From Ulota crispa (taxonomy: Eukaryota; Streptophyta; Bryopsida; Orthotrichales; Orthotrichaceae), in the NCBI GenBank assembly GCA_963920765.1, contig OY987242.1, positions 5,978,789 through 6,042,788 on the forward strand: a DNA stretch of 64,000 bases, read 5' to 3'. Shown piece by piece: positions 35,827-48,038 of this stretch. Within the stretch, counting starts at the first letter, position 1, and each line of letters begins with the position of its first letter. The position numbers and the translations under genes were made by a program. The notes below the pieces were generated by a model, which saw only the letters and a program-made list of their open reading frames with translations, had not been told where the DNA came from and ran no database searches.

Positions 35827-36633
35827 TTAACCATTCATAAGTTTTTGCTTTGGTTTCTATGCAAACATGGCAATATTGCTAGTGGACAACAAAGAAAGAA
35901 TTTTTAAAAATTGTGCATTATTGTTCTATTGTTCAAATTATCACTCTAAAAGTATTTTTTCTTAATAGACAACTGTTTTGTGGTTTTGGCTACAACATTG
36001 ATCATCATTTATGAACAAATCCCTTCAATTCTAACAATTTCTTTATCGTGCAATACTAAAACATAATAGATTATAAGTCTATAACGTTGTAAATTTCTAA
36101 ACGAAGTGCACACACTTAAATTGTCATCCTAGTTGAAAACACATCTATTGCAGATATTTGCCCAGTATGAACACCCTTTAACATCGGATCCCATGACCAT
36201 CTTTTGACATACTTATGATTAACACCTCGAAAATTCATGATTTTTTCATACAATATCCAAAAATTCATGCTCTTGACTTCTGTCAATTGCCTATAAAATC
36301 CAAAACAAAATCCCAATAGTAATCCATATTCACATACTTGTTTAGATGTTGTTTGTTATAAGTGACTCAACTTGAAAGGAAAATTTAAATTGTTGTTTCA
36401 TTGATCTAGCAGCGTACACCCTTGAATGCATGCAAAGTAAAATCTAAAATGGATAGAATAACATGTAGGCTGGTTCATATTTCAATCATAAATCATTTGT
36501 TAGTAGTAACTTTCAACCAAAAAATTAACACATCTGATATTTCTTTGTGAGGGATTTGTTGATTCCATTCGTTTTTTTAATGAAACTTTCTAATATTAAG
36601 ATTGCCAGTCGCCAGTCGCCAGTGTCACAATGA

Positions 36634-36965
36634 GCTAAGGTAAGAGGCTCATAAACCGACCGTCTAAGAGCTGAAACTGAATTTTGGGGAGGTGGAACTT
36701 CTTGATATATTTTTTGGTAAATTTTTCTTGAAAGACAAGAGGAATTGGTATCTAACTCAAGTTATTTTGTATTTTTTAGAGCAATGTGGAATTAGTTATG
36801 AAATTTTGAAGTGGAAAGGTTATAGGGCTCTAAAACGGATCACTTCCTCAACTATAAGCTATACATTTCTGAAAGGCTATGAATAAGGACATGTATCAGT
36901 GGAATTCATTTGAGGAGATGAGTAGTATTACTGCCCTAACAAAGTTTGAGCCTCTTATCTTAAGG
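36634..36965. mobile_element. Possible MITE
   Basis: The ends GCTAAGGTAAGAGGCTCATA and TGAGCCTCTTATCTTAAG are inverse with small differences, about 330 bp apart. The triplet GTCGCCA is repeated just outside the left end. No target duplication was settled. Confidence 0.42.
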
Positions 36966-38113
36966 GTTTAGCAAGAAATTACTAAATTAGCAACTTCAAT
37001 CTATTCAACCAAGCAATTATTTTATTGACCAATTTTTGCCATAAGTGTAACCTCATTTTGGCACTGGTTACCTCAACACCCAAAAAAAATTGGTGAAAAA
37101 TGGATAAAATTGTCAAACCCCTTCCAAACAAACCCCAAGTTTGCCAATTTTTGGATGAAGCATACTAACATTTGTAGACTTAAAGGATGAGTATGCACAC
37201 ATGGAGGATTCTGTCCATTTTTTGGGTGTGTTGTGCAACCAACTACATGATCTAAAAAGGAAAAATTGAATGGATATCCCTCAATTTTGTAATACTTGTA
37301 CATATCATGGTTGTTATTTTGGGCAAGATTTGACTACTGGACAGCCCAGGGAGATGCACAAAATGAACAGCACAAACAAACGTATTTGTCCTCTCTTGTT
37401 TTTAGGGTATTTTTAAGATTTTGACCTAAAATAGGTAGAATCAAATTACTATTTTTCATTTTTAATATTTAATGTGGCTTTAAATCCATGTTTTGACTTC
37501 ATGTTGGCAACAATTAATGTCACTCTCACCATCACGTATGAAGAAAGATTTTTTTTTTTTTTTTTTTTTTTTGTCAATTTTTATCATTTTTTGAAACCAA
37601 CTATGAGCTAACTACATCAAAAGAACCATGAGCTCAATTAGACACTTCAGGCATATATGCAAGCAAAGGAACATGCAGTTCAATGTGACAATTATGACGT
37701 ATACCCCCAATTTTTTTCAGAAATTGCACAAACAGCCTCAACATTTCAAAGGAGCGTTCCAAGGTAATTTTGCAAGTAATGTTTTAGTTCTTTTGTTCCC
37801 TCTTTGTGCGTTCCTACGCTTCAAATTTGAAGGCACTACAGAATTTAGAAACAATGAGTTTGAAAAAGCAAAATAACTATGTTAAGGGTATGTGTTCAAT
37901 TTCTCAAAAACCAAAGGTATCTTTTACAAATATTACAAATTTTAGAGATATCATCAAATTTTCCTATACAAAAATACCAAATTTGCCAGGACATTAAAGG
38001 CTGACCAAGAATTCCTGAGTGTGTCTAATCTATTTATGATTTCTATCACTTTTTTGACTTGTAAGTTGATAATCAATAAAACAATGTTAAAATTCAGTTT
38101 TTAGCCCACTAGG

Positions 38114-38232
38114 GTATGTTCACACTTGGTGTTAAGAGTGGTAGCAGTGGAGGAAAATTATATGCATTTGGACACACCTTTTGACTATATTCATATTGCT
38201 AATATCTCTTTTAATATTAAGTGTGAACATAC
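38114..38232. mobile_element. Short MITE
   Basis: The ends GTATGTTCACACTTGGTGTT and TTAAGTGTGAACATAC are inverses, and the span is about 119 bp. It is non-coding. Confidence 0.55.
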
Positions 38233-39315
38233 ATTTAGCAATATTTTAGCCACTTGAAGTAATTATGAAAATTACACTTTGACATGGCTGGTCAGTTAGG
38301 AATATGATGCATGTCTAAATAAGACACCATATCTTTCATAATGAAATACTAATGATTTGTACACATGGTGGTCAAAATTGTCACTCTAATTCCGGCACGT
38401 ACAAGCAATGTGTGGGAAAAACTAACGGCTAGTTCATTGTTAGACACTTAGTCGGTAGAATTGAGAAAAAAATCAATTGCCTTTTGAAATTGCTAGAAAA
38501 GAAAATGGTCAGATTTTACTTAAAAATCTAAATACAGCATGTTACTATGTAAATTTAGAAAAATATCAGGCACAATCTGGCAGAAACCGGTTGAATATGG
38601 GAAATGCATGTTTTTAGCTGGTAAAGTCCAAAAAATTTCCCGAATACTGCGTACAAGCAGCATAGGCCATGTGACTCAGGCCAATTATTTCCATTTCAAC
38701 TCTTTATTGAATAAGTGTACCGGTAACCGGTATACTACTATTGGTGGCCTCTGGCAAATCCGTACCATCTCTAAGGTTTCAAAAGCATTTTCGCAGTTCA
38801 ATCTGTTTTTGCCTTTATACCGTTTTTGCAAGACGACAGAAAAGTTGATTTTCATGGTGATTTTCTCATGCAAGACGGCCCATGCTTGCGTTCTGTGCAC
38901 TTTATCAGGTATGCAGTTTTCTTTGGTTTTCTCCTGATAAAACAAGAAACCTCATGATAAAGCTTCTGATATTACAAGAAATAACATCTCAAGAAAATTT
39001 TGTTTTCCTTGAGGTTTGAAATCCCATACAGTAGAATTCTTCTTAACTAATATCATCTAGACTAATATTTTGCAAATCTCAACACTATCCACCCTCTTCC
39101 CACCCAAATGTATAATAAATAGCCTCCAATCCCAAGCATATTAGTTTAGATGAGTTCTACTGTATTGCCAAAACAACCAAGTGCAAGAGGGCATATGTCA
39201 TGCCTCCATTGCATCCTTCCAATTTGATTGGTTAAGAGGTTGAATTGGGAGTGCAACTTTATACTATATTCCATGTCCCACAAAGTTGGTAAGATCTAAT
39301 TACTTGAGAGGTTAA

Positions 39316-40249
39316 CCCCTAAAGGACCAAGCCATTTTTTATGTGAAAATCACTAAAAACCAACATTTTGGGGGAAATGAGTAGAAAAGTAAGAAAAATA
39401 GTTTTTTGAAAATCCAACCATAGGATCTTGCCCTAGACTATGGGAGGTATTTGTGGGAAAAAATCAGCTCATTCTAAATGTAGAGGAGTGAGGTATTGAC
39501 ATCTGAAGTGACAAATGACAAAAAAAGTTTTTTCCCACTTTGCCCAAAAATTTCATAAGCCTTTGACCGCTCTTGTATCCAAAAAATTGCTCTACACAAA
39601 GTGAGGTCTATTTTTCTATGTAGAAGACCAAGTTGGGTATATGTGGGAGAACTTTCAAATGAATAAGAGGTGTGTATCATACTTTGTAAAATCTTGCAAT
39701 GATGTAAGGCCATGAAATTTGCATGTACACTAGGCAAAATTGGAGGATTTATGTAAAATTTAGAAATTTGAATTACTTTGATCCAAATGGTGAAGACAAA
39801 GGAATCTTAGCCTACTATAATTTGGAAAAAAAAAGCAAAAAACAAACACAAACCACTCAAAAAAGTAAAGCACCAAATTTTACAAGGGGCAAAAGGAATG
39901 AAGGTTTGGGAGTCCCCCAAGATGGGCATGCACACCTTCCACTCCACTCCCATTTGCCCAAGTGTCCACACCTTTTGCCCACAAGGACTGACCCTCTTTG
40001 GAGTCAACATCCATTTACAAAGAAGAGCCACTTGTCCAAATTGCCACTTCTTGCCTAGTTTCAAAAATTCTTGATAACTTCTTCATCAAATGTTAGAATT
40101 CAAATGAAGAAAAAGCTAAATGTCCGTGTAGGTTTTGGAATTCCCCACCTTCAATAAAAGTTTCAAAAAATCACACAAACGCTAATTGTACTATAGGTAC
40201 ATGCCCAAAATCCATTTGTCCCCCAAGAGAACAATTGGGCCTGTAGGGG
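39316..40249. mobile_element. TTAA element, family C, copy 1
   Basis: TTAA (39312-39315), CCCCTAAAGGACCAAGCC ... CAATTGGGCCTGTAGGGG, TTAA (40250-40253). It is 934 bp. The copy at the right edge of the window (62014 onward) is the same family in the opposite orientation. It is non-coding. Confidence 0.8.
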
Positions 40250-40422
40250 TTAATTATACACTTAGTTTTTGTCAATCAACTTATATTTTAGAGTCCCCAA
40301 GTACGCATGGTTTGGCTATAGACAAGTCAAAATATTAAAATGTATCTCAATACAAATTTTATATGAATGATTTACTCATGATACTTTCTTTGCCATTACT
40401 GTGATACCCTCCAAAATATTAA

Positions 40423-41087
40423 CCCCTAAAGGGCCATGGCCTTTATTATGTTAAAAGACACTCAAGACTGTCACTTCTATGGCAAAGAGTAAAAAAGTCT
40501 GAAAATTGGTATTTTTTCATATCTAACCATAGGATCTTGTACTAGACTAGTATAAGAATGTGCCATACAAAACTCAAGAATGTTGGAAAAAGATTGGAAG
40601 ATATTTGCATTTAAAATGCAAAAAACAAGTTTTTTGCACCTTGCATGATTAGGATATTTGACTTTGAACCTTTTTAACTTAAATTTTTGCACCATAGAGT
40701 TTGGAACTTTATTTTTGCATGGTGGGAAGTTGAGTTGGGAATCTTGGGAAAAAAACTAGAACAAAAAATAATTAATTTTCATTTTTTTAAACATTAGGTA
40801 GAAGAAGGTATGAAATTGAACAAAAACTTAAATTGCTAATAACTCTGCAATGGAATTGAAACTCAATAATCCCAATAGTGAGGTTATTCTAGAAAGCAAA
40901 CTTCACCTTCTTCAACATTTTTTTTGAAAAAAAATGTTAAGCTTGCATTCAAAAATGAAGTTTAGAAGTTATTTTTTCAAGAAGATGCTTGAATTGCCCA
41001 AAAAACAAGATTGTCCATAACTTTCTCATAACTAGTCCAAATGGAATAAATTGAAGCTTCAGATGTAGAAAAAATAATAATCTATGA

Positions 41088-41129
<42 letters not shown>

Positions 41130-41348
41130 CAAGTTTTTGTTAAAAGAAAATTTGCTACCCGGACTCCCCAAATTTGTGCTTATTTGGGCAAAACTTTTGC
41201 TCCCTGGTATCAATTGGAATAAAAATTAGATTTCCCAAAAGCTAATGTGTTTTCCTATCTTTGAAAAAAGTCACAAAAAAACAAGTCAAAAATTGAGGTC
41301 GTAGGTACCTGCCCAAAACCCGATTAGGAATAGTGGTCCTTCAAGTGT
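40423..41348. mobile_element. TTAA element, family A, copy 2
   Basis: TTAA (40419-40422), CCCCTAAAGGGCCATGGCC ... AGTGGTCCTTCAAGTG; the right end is worn. The interior matches the copies at 34910 and 62224. A (TA)n tract at about 41093-41127 has expanded within it. Confidence 0.75.
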
Positions 41349-41418
41349 CAAAAGAAGGCTACCAATATTACAAGTGGTATTATCAATGCAAACTTCCACT
41401 TAGGTCAAAAGCCATTAA

Positions 41419-42342
41419 TGCCTAAAGGACCAGATCCCTTTTTTAAGAAACATAGCAATATTGGGTAGGTACCTGTGATTGGAGCTTTTATATTTCAGGC
41501 TGAAATTTTAACAGAATGTGGGGATGAGGTTTATCTTTCATATGCACTAAATTTCATGACATTTGGAATTATGAGTAAAAAGTTATGGCCTAATATGTTG
41601 TTTTTATACGTTCATTGGGCAACATGGGCAGATTTTTAAAATCACTTTTTTCAAATAATAATAATAATAATAATAATAATTGGTTTAGGAGATTTATGTG
41701 AATGTAGGAAGCTTCAAATCATTTTTTTTGGATTAGCAAGATGAAAGTTGTGAGGATTTTTTGTTTGCGGGTAGTTATGGATTCTTTACTCCAAAATAAA
41801 ATTTGAAGTTCTTTATTCTACTCAATTTTCAACATTTTGGAAAAAAAACAAAAGCAACGGATGAATATTGTTTATGACAACATTATGACCATTGGGATTG
41901 GCATTTTTCATTTCCATAATTAAATTCTTAACAATTTAGTGTTTTGAATCATTCTCTACTTCTTTTTACTTACTAATTTTTTTCCATATGTTATACAACT
42001 CCAAATGATTTGAAACTTTTTTGACATGTACTTTACTTAGATGGAATAAAGGATTTAGAGAAGCACCACCCACATGGCCTTTTTTTAATTAGGAATTTCA
42101 CCTTCTAAACAGTAGAAGCCCAATTTTTCACAAGACATTTTTGAATATTCAAACCACTCTAACTTCCAATCCTCGTGGCGGAAATCTTTGAATTTTTTTC
42201 CACATCTTCTAAAACCATTCTTCTACAAGATCTTGTGGTCACATATGCATAAAAATGTTTTTGTTTTCAAATTTGGTTGATGCTCTAAAAATGGCAATTT
42301 TGAAGAGTTTTTGGTGAAAACTTTGCTTGGTCCTTTAGGGGT
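41419..42342. mobile_element. TTAA element, family E
   Basis: TTAA (41415-41418), TGCCTAAAGGACCAGATCCC ... GCTTGGTCCTTTAGGGG; the right TTAA is altered. The interior differs from families A-D but has the same termini and size. An (AAT)n tract lies at about 41653-41680. Confidence 0.65.
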
Positions 42343-42692
42343 TTTAGTTACGGTGGAAAACAGTGTGCTGGGAGGTTTTTAGATGCTTCAGCAAAAAGCC
42401 TACATTCCTCATTTTCATCAAGTGTTTTCAGTGGATACACCGATTATTCCCTATTTACTTACACTATAATTTTAAAAATCCTAAAATTTAATTTATTTGG
42501 TTTTTAACCAGTTGATTTAGATTTCAATGTGTTTTTTGCACATTTCACTTGACCAACTTTCTATTGTTTTTTGGCTCTCCTTGTACATTGGTGGAAAATG
42601 GTGGAAAATGATGTGCTAAAAAGAAGTCCAAATTTTCTTTCTCATTTCTTTTTTTTTTGTACTTTAAGTTTATAAGTTTTGATATATATATA

Positions 42693-44549
42693 CTAGTTGA
42701 CCCGTGACCCGCCGTCCGGGCGGAAGGCAATCTATTGGGTTTTCTGATTCAAGAACCATCTCATTCAGTACGTGCTTTCCAGCTTCTAGATTCAATTACA
42801 ACACATACAGAGAAAGCAGGTGCTGAAAATCAAAGCTGAAGAAGACCACTATTCAAACAGGAGTATATACACAACATTCCAAATCTCCGGCCCAAGTATT
42901 CGCAAGAAAGTGGCCGGATTCATAGTCCCAGCTCCCACCTACAGTTCAAATGAGAGGCTTCATTGACGCTCTTCAGACCAGCGCCAGACCCATTTTCATA
43001 ACAATAGAATATTTAAATCAAAGCAATATAAAACTAAAACTCGCTCCGCCGAACCATTAATCCTTTCGTCAAAATTGCTTGTCGGTGATTGCGCTCCTCC
43101 CCCCCAGCTCTCTGTCTCCCTTCGCCGGCGTGAATAGATTAGAAGTCGAGGTGACTAATTGAAGAGCTCAAGTGATCACGTATGTGAAGTTACTCTCTTG
43201 CTGAAAATTGGAGAATAAGGAACCGTACCTTAGGACTATCCACCTCTCGCTCCCCTTGTCTTGCTCTTCGTTGTTGGATTCCTTAAAAGACACAGCTGCC
43301 TTCTGAGTTGATGGCTGCCTGGACCTGCAAAAGCCCAGCTACTAAACCTTCAGTAGAGAAAATCGAATAGGTCAAACGGTTTCTTTCACCAGCAAAGCAA
43401 TGGCGTTCAAGTTTTAAAGCACTCAGATTATCGTGAAATTTGAGAGAGGCTTTCAAAACCCTAATTGACTCGTGACCCGCCCAAACACTCATGCTATCAA
43501 AAGCCAACAACTTGAAAGATTCAGGGCTCAAAACCTTGTGTTTTAAACAAAAATTTGCAAGTTTTAACCAAAAATCTGCAAGCCTTAAATAAAAATTTGC
43601 AACAGACCACTTAGAGCAGGATCCTCCTTAATCTTGCTTTTGTCACAACTTACAGCATCATCTTCTTTGATCTCCCTCTTGTTACTGCTGATAATCAGCT
43701 TCCTCAACCAGTCTGTCAAATGCAACATCAAACAATTAAGAAACACACGATTTTACGTGTTCAAATCCATGATTGACTTCAATCCATCATTGCTATGTTC
43801 ACCATTGGTCTTGGAAACCTTAAAGGGGTGACAACGCTGCACTCCGGTACAGTTTTGACAAACATTAGCAATTTCTCAGGGTCATCTTCTAAAAACCTCA
43901 AAGGAAATGCTTTTTTCATACGGACACCTTGTAAAACCCTAATTTGCAAGACACAAAAATCGTCAGTGCAAGGTTCCAAGTATATTGTTACCTTTGTTGA
44001 TGCAATTTCTCCGCCACTGAATGGACACCTTGTAAAACCCTAATTCTTCTTTCGATAAACAAACAATTCCCTACCGCATCAAAATAGACCAAAAGCAAAG
44101 TTCAACAAAATTGTGAGCGTAAGGTTCCAAATATATTGTTACCTTTGTTGACGCAATTTCTCCGCCAATAGATCAACAAGCACATTCTCCTTTCGAGTAA
44201 CAAACAATTTCTCAGCAAGCACACTGGTCTCCTTCTCCTTTCGAGTAACAAACAATTTTCTGCCGCGTCGTCAAAACAAACCAAAAGCAAAGTTCAACAA
44301 TCAACACCTTCTGGAGTTACCTCGTCTTGCAAATTTACCCTACGCAAAGAAATTGAGAAGGAAAGTAGCTCGCGAGTGGGAGGTTCAAAACCCTTGTCGA
44401 GAGAAGAAAGGAGAAAAACAACCATCCTACGGCTCTTGTCCAATGGCCATGTAAAAAATTGGTGGAGTGACTAGTACCCTGTCAGACCAACAGACAAAGC
44501 ACAAATATAATTTTGTTATAAACTAATCCTAATCCATTATTAGTATAGA
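42693..44549 (-). mobile_element. Non-autonomous Helitron, both termini present
   Basis: On the minus strand it starts A|TCTATACTAATAATGGATT at 44549. It ends with a GC-rich hairpin (CCGCC/GGCGG around 42709-42723), then CACGGGTCAA, then CTAG|T at 42693. This is the standard Helitron end structure with A^T insertion. The 1.86-kb interior is richer in GC than its surroundings, has no Rep or helicase, and contains an internal duplication of about 150 bp. Confidence 0.8.
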
Positions 44550-46299
44550 TATGTATTTATATTTATATTTCAAGTATCAAAATGATATTTTCAAGCAAGA
44601 ATTACCATAACCTAATTCATTGGTAATGGTAAGTGAAAATTGAATGCAAATAGGCAATATCACTTCATTTGTAGTAGTTTTCAACTTCTCATTATATAAT
44701 TGCATACAAAAGTCATAAACAAATATTGATCTAAACACACCTTATTTGAAATTGTATACAAATTTTATATATCTATACTATTAAGTGGGAGGATTTCCCT
44801 TTTCTAGAACCTTTTAGATCATTTTGTTGTAAGTTGAAGCAACAAAAAATGCCTAAGATATAAAACACCAAGTGTCTTCTAACCATATTTATTTCCTAAA
44901 TTTTGTAAAAAAATTTGGTGGAAGTTGAAACAATGCAAAATGCTCCAAATATGAAACACCAAACATCCTCCAATCGTGTGCTAAAAATCAATAAAATGTC
45001 AAGCGCCTCCTAGCAAAATATAAAAGAATAGCATTATAATGAAAGCAATAGGTACTATTGGTCTCAAAAATGGACCAAAATGATGGTGCATATAGATTTG
45101 ATTCTAGACCAGTTGTGAGATTATTTTTTTTGTATAGTATATCAAAATTAGATTCTAGACCAATTGATTTGTGAAATATCAATTTTTGTAAAATTGAATA
45201 TTGCATTACTCATACCAGGGTTTCTTTTTCTAGCGATTTGAAGCAAAATTGCACCAAACCGTTAGGGCCCATGCCAAAGCATGAGTACAATATCACGGTT
45301 TATGATCCCCGAATCGCCTTTTGCCCGCCACAATTTAAAGGCCAGTGCTGTCTTCATTCCACACGGCCGAGGGCTCTAGGATTTCATTGCCAGCAATTTA
45401 GGCATTGTTGCACTTCATCTACTTGACGTAACGCCAGCTAAACGTCTTTTTCTCTTGCCTTTTGCATATGCGCGGCTACCTTCACGCTCATTTATCTGCT
45501 CTCGAGCCATTTTTATTGCCCTAATTAAAAGTTTGTCGCTCGCTCTGCAACCTCGTTCCCTCTCTAAAAAGCTAGCATTTTTTTTTTTGAGCATTCAAAG
45601 CCACTACATTATCCTGATGGAGATTCCTCCATCATGTAGATACTCATTATTTATTTATATTTGTATTGATTTCAATAAATCAACAGTTGAGGCAAAAATG
45701 GTGGTTGTAGTGAGGACCATGGTTTAGTGATAGCGCAGCGACTATAAATTCCAGTGCGCTGCGCAGCTTTGTCACATGCATAGCTCAAGAAGGTAGATAG
45801 CGGGTTGACTGGACCAATTTCTTGCCTCATTAGCTGCCAAACCGTGGGCCGCCATCACCGCTCGACGAGTCCAATGAGGTTTGAATTTGAAGTAGCGGAC
45901 GGCTAGAGACGACCGCTTCTTTAGCTAACTAAGTTCATAACTTGGCAACTGAAGACAAGTGTTTGACGCTATTATATGCTCGCAAGAGCACGTAGCCACT
46001 TTACGGTTATATTTATTTTGTGATTTAATCTTTTTTATATATATATTTAGATGTTTTGAAAGACTCATATATTTTGCCCTTGTTTGAATAAAAAATACTA
46101 AAGATTTAAAAGTGAATGGGAAATGAATGAAAAGAAAAGAGGTTTGGCATTTATAGTGGGGTTAGAATAAAGAATGGCATGGGCTGATGTATTCTATTCC
46201 CTACCTTAGATAGGATCAAAGTTAAAAAGGAGAGATTTTTTAATATATTAGAAGTTAGTGTATGAGTCTTGATGGAAAGAATGAAGAAATTTTAAAAGT
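44550..46299. other. No gene; solo Helitron 5' end
   Basis: A second Helitron start, A|TCTATACTATTAAGTGGGA, lies at 44772 on the plus strand; I could not settle its 3' end. The remainder, including the GC-richer patch at 45230-45450, shows no recognised gene. Confidence 0.45.
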
Positions 46300-47160
46300 T
46301 TAATGTGAGAGAACTTTTTGTGTATACATGATTTTGAATTGAAATTAAAAATAACTGTTTTTTTTATATGATTACCTTTCCAAAATGAGTTTGCAAGTTT
46401 GATTTGAAATTATGATGCAAAAGTTATGAGTGTTTGAATTTTGAAATCAAAAAGCCAAACTATGAAGAAAGGCTGAGACTTTGACAAGCCGTAGCTTATG
46501 ATTTGTATATTATTTTGCAATAAGACTTGGAGAGAATATTTATCTTAGCCTTAGCTTTTTAGAAAGTCTTTAAACTTGAGATTTGAAATTTGGAGGAGAA
46601 AACTATGGAGGTGTGAAGGATTAGAGGTGGCTGCCTTTTTAATAGGAGAAGGCCGAAACTTTGAAAAGTTACAACTTTTGGGCAGTATGAATTTTTTTTT
46701 TCAAATTTTTAGAAATAATAGTTTATTGTCATAGTTTTTCAAATTGTCTTTAATCATTTCATTTGGAGTTTTATTGAAGAAGTTATAGTGTGTAGAAGTT
46801 GGAGGGTTTTGATGCTCTCTAAAAAGTTGAGACCCCACACTTTGATTGACTAGAACTTTTGGACAAAATTTTATTTTGAAGTAAAAATGTTAAAAGTTGT
46901 AGTCAATAGTATCATCTTTTCAAATTGATATTATATTTTTATGAGTGATGTGTAAAACAAAAGTTATAGAGGTTTATAGAGGCAGTGTTTAATTCGCAAA
47001 GAGGAAGAAGAGCTTTTACGTTGAACCCGCATAATTTTTTGGCAGTAGCTTAGATTAAGTTGAAATTTTAAAAAAATGTTAGAAGGTTAGAAGAGCTTTT
47101 CAAACTGCTATTACACTTAGCATTTGAATCTTTGAACCATCTGTAGCACTAGATAGAAGG
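46300..47160. repeat. Degenerate tandem repeat, about 180 bp
   Basis: A block with the order CTTTTCAAATTG ... GAAGAAGTTATAG ... AGTTGAGACC ... GACTAGAACTTTTGG returns at roughly 180-bp spacing. Landmarks fall near 46480, 46657, 46840 and 47025. Copies are strongly diverged, with about 4.5 units in all. No long open frame runs through it. Confidence 0.55.
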
Positions 47161-48038
47161 TTGCAGCCTTTTTAAGATTTGTTATTTGTAATTTTTTCCA
47201 TTGTTTTTATTAAAACATGAAGATTTGAAGACATGAAGACTTGAAGTCACGAAAACTTGAAGATTTAAAGATTTGAAGATATGAAGACTTTAAGAGAAAT
47301 TTTTTGAATTTATTTTTTATGTATGTGTAAGATGTGGTTTTGTTATTCTAGCCAGTTTTGGAGGCTTGTTTGTCCGTTCATTTCCATTCTATTTTGTAAA
47401 CCTTGTTGCGGGTACTTTGAGTTAAATCAAATTTAATCCTATTTATTGTCGTGGTGACGAAGTATAATTGATCATCTACATAGTCAAGACTTGCTCTGTT
47501 CTCACGATTTGAAGTTTTGACCAGCAGATCGTGAATTTAATTTTAGGATTCCGTCATACAGACGGCAGTTCGTGTCTGCTATCCCGATCTACCCGTCCCG
47601 TATCTAGTGGACTTTTATCCCTACCTTGACCCTTATATCCCTAAAGCAAGCTACAGGATAAATCAATAGAAGACTAAAGACTGAAGATTTGAAAAGTGAA
47701 AATTAAGACCAAAGACAATTTTAGTTAGCAACACACGATTGCAGCAAAGCATCTTGCGTGTTCTCAAGGGGCACTCATCTCAACCTGACAACATAGATAT
47801 GTAGTTTTTATTCACAACTAGTACCGTTTTTTTAATAATGCCGTCGTCGCTACATTCATTTCTACTATGTTCAGGATTTTGCGGTTTAGTAGGATTTCTT
47901 GTTGGCTTAATAAGCCTGCTAGAAGAGGTAGCTCAGAAAAAAATATAGTATGGAAGCACCATGCAGATTTATTTTTCTTCCACTTAAAATTCTCTCAATT
48001 GGGAGCTGCTTCAGTTAGACAACGCGTGCGGCGTTGGC
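47161..48038. other. No gene; short purine-rich repeat
   Basis: A run of GAAGATTTGAAGACATGAAG variants occupies about 47217-47292. The rest, up to the hAT remnant, is anonymous. Confidence 0.35.

Larger units (their letters stand above)
35831..39311. other. No gene; small elements only
   Basis: AT-rich sequence with a poly-T tract at about 37550-37572 and two miniature elements (36634 and 38114, listed separately). Coding frames up to 132 codons (38539-38937) show no family. Confidence 0.35.

Noticed and set aside
38539-38937. A 132-codon plus frame
   Set aside because: No domain, overlapping minus frame equally open, AT-rich neighbourhood; chance is sufficient.
44772-47607. A complete plus-strand Helitron from 44772 to a CTAG at about 47607
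   Set aside because: The 5' end is good, but the hairpin before that CTAG is weak and too far away; only the 5' end is reported.
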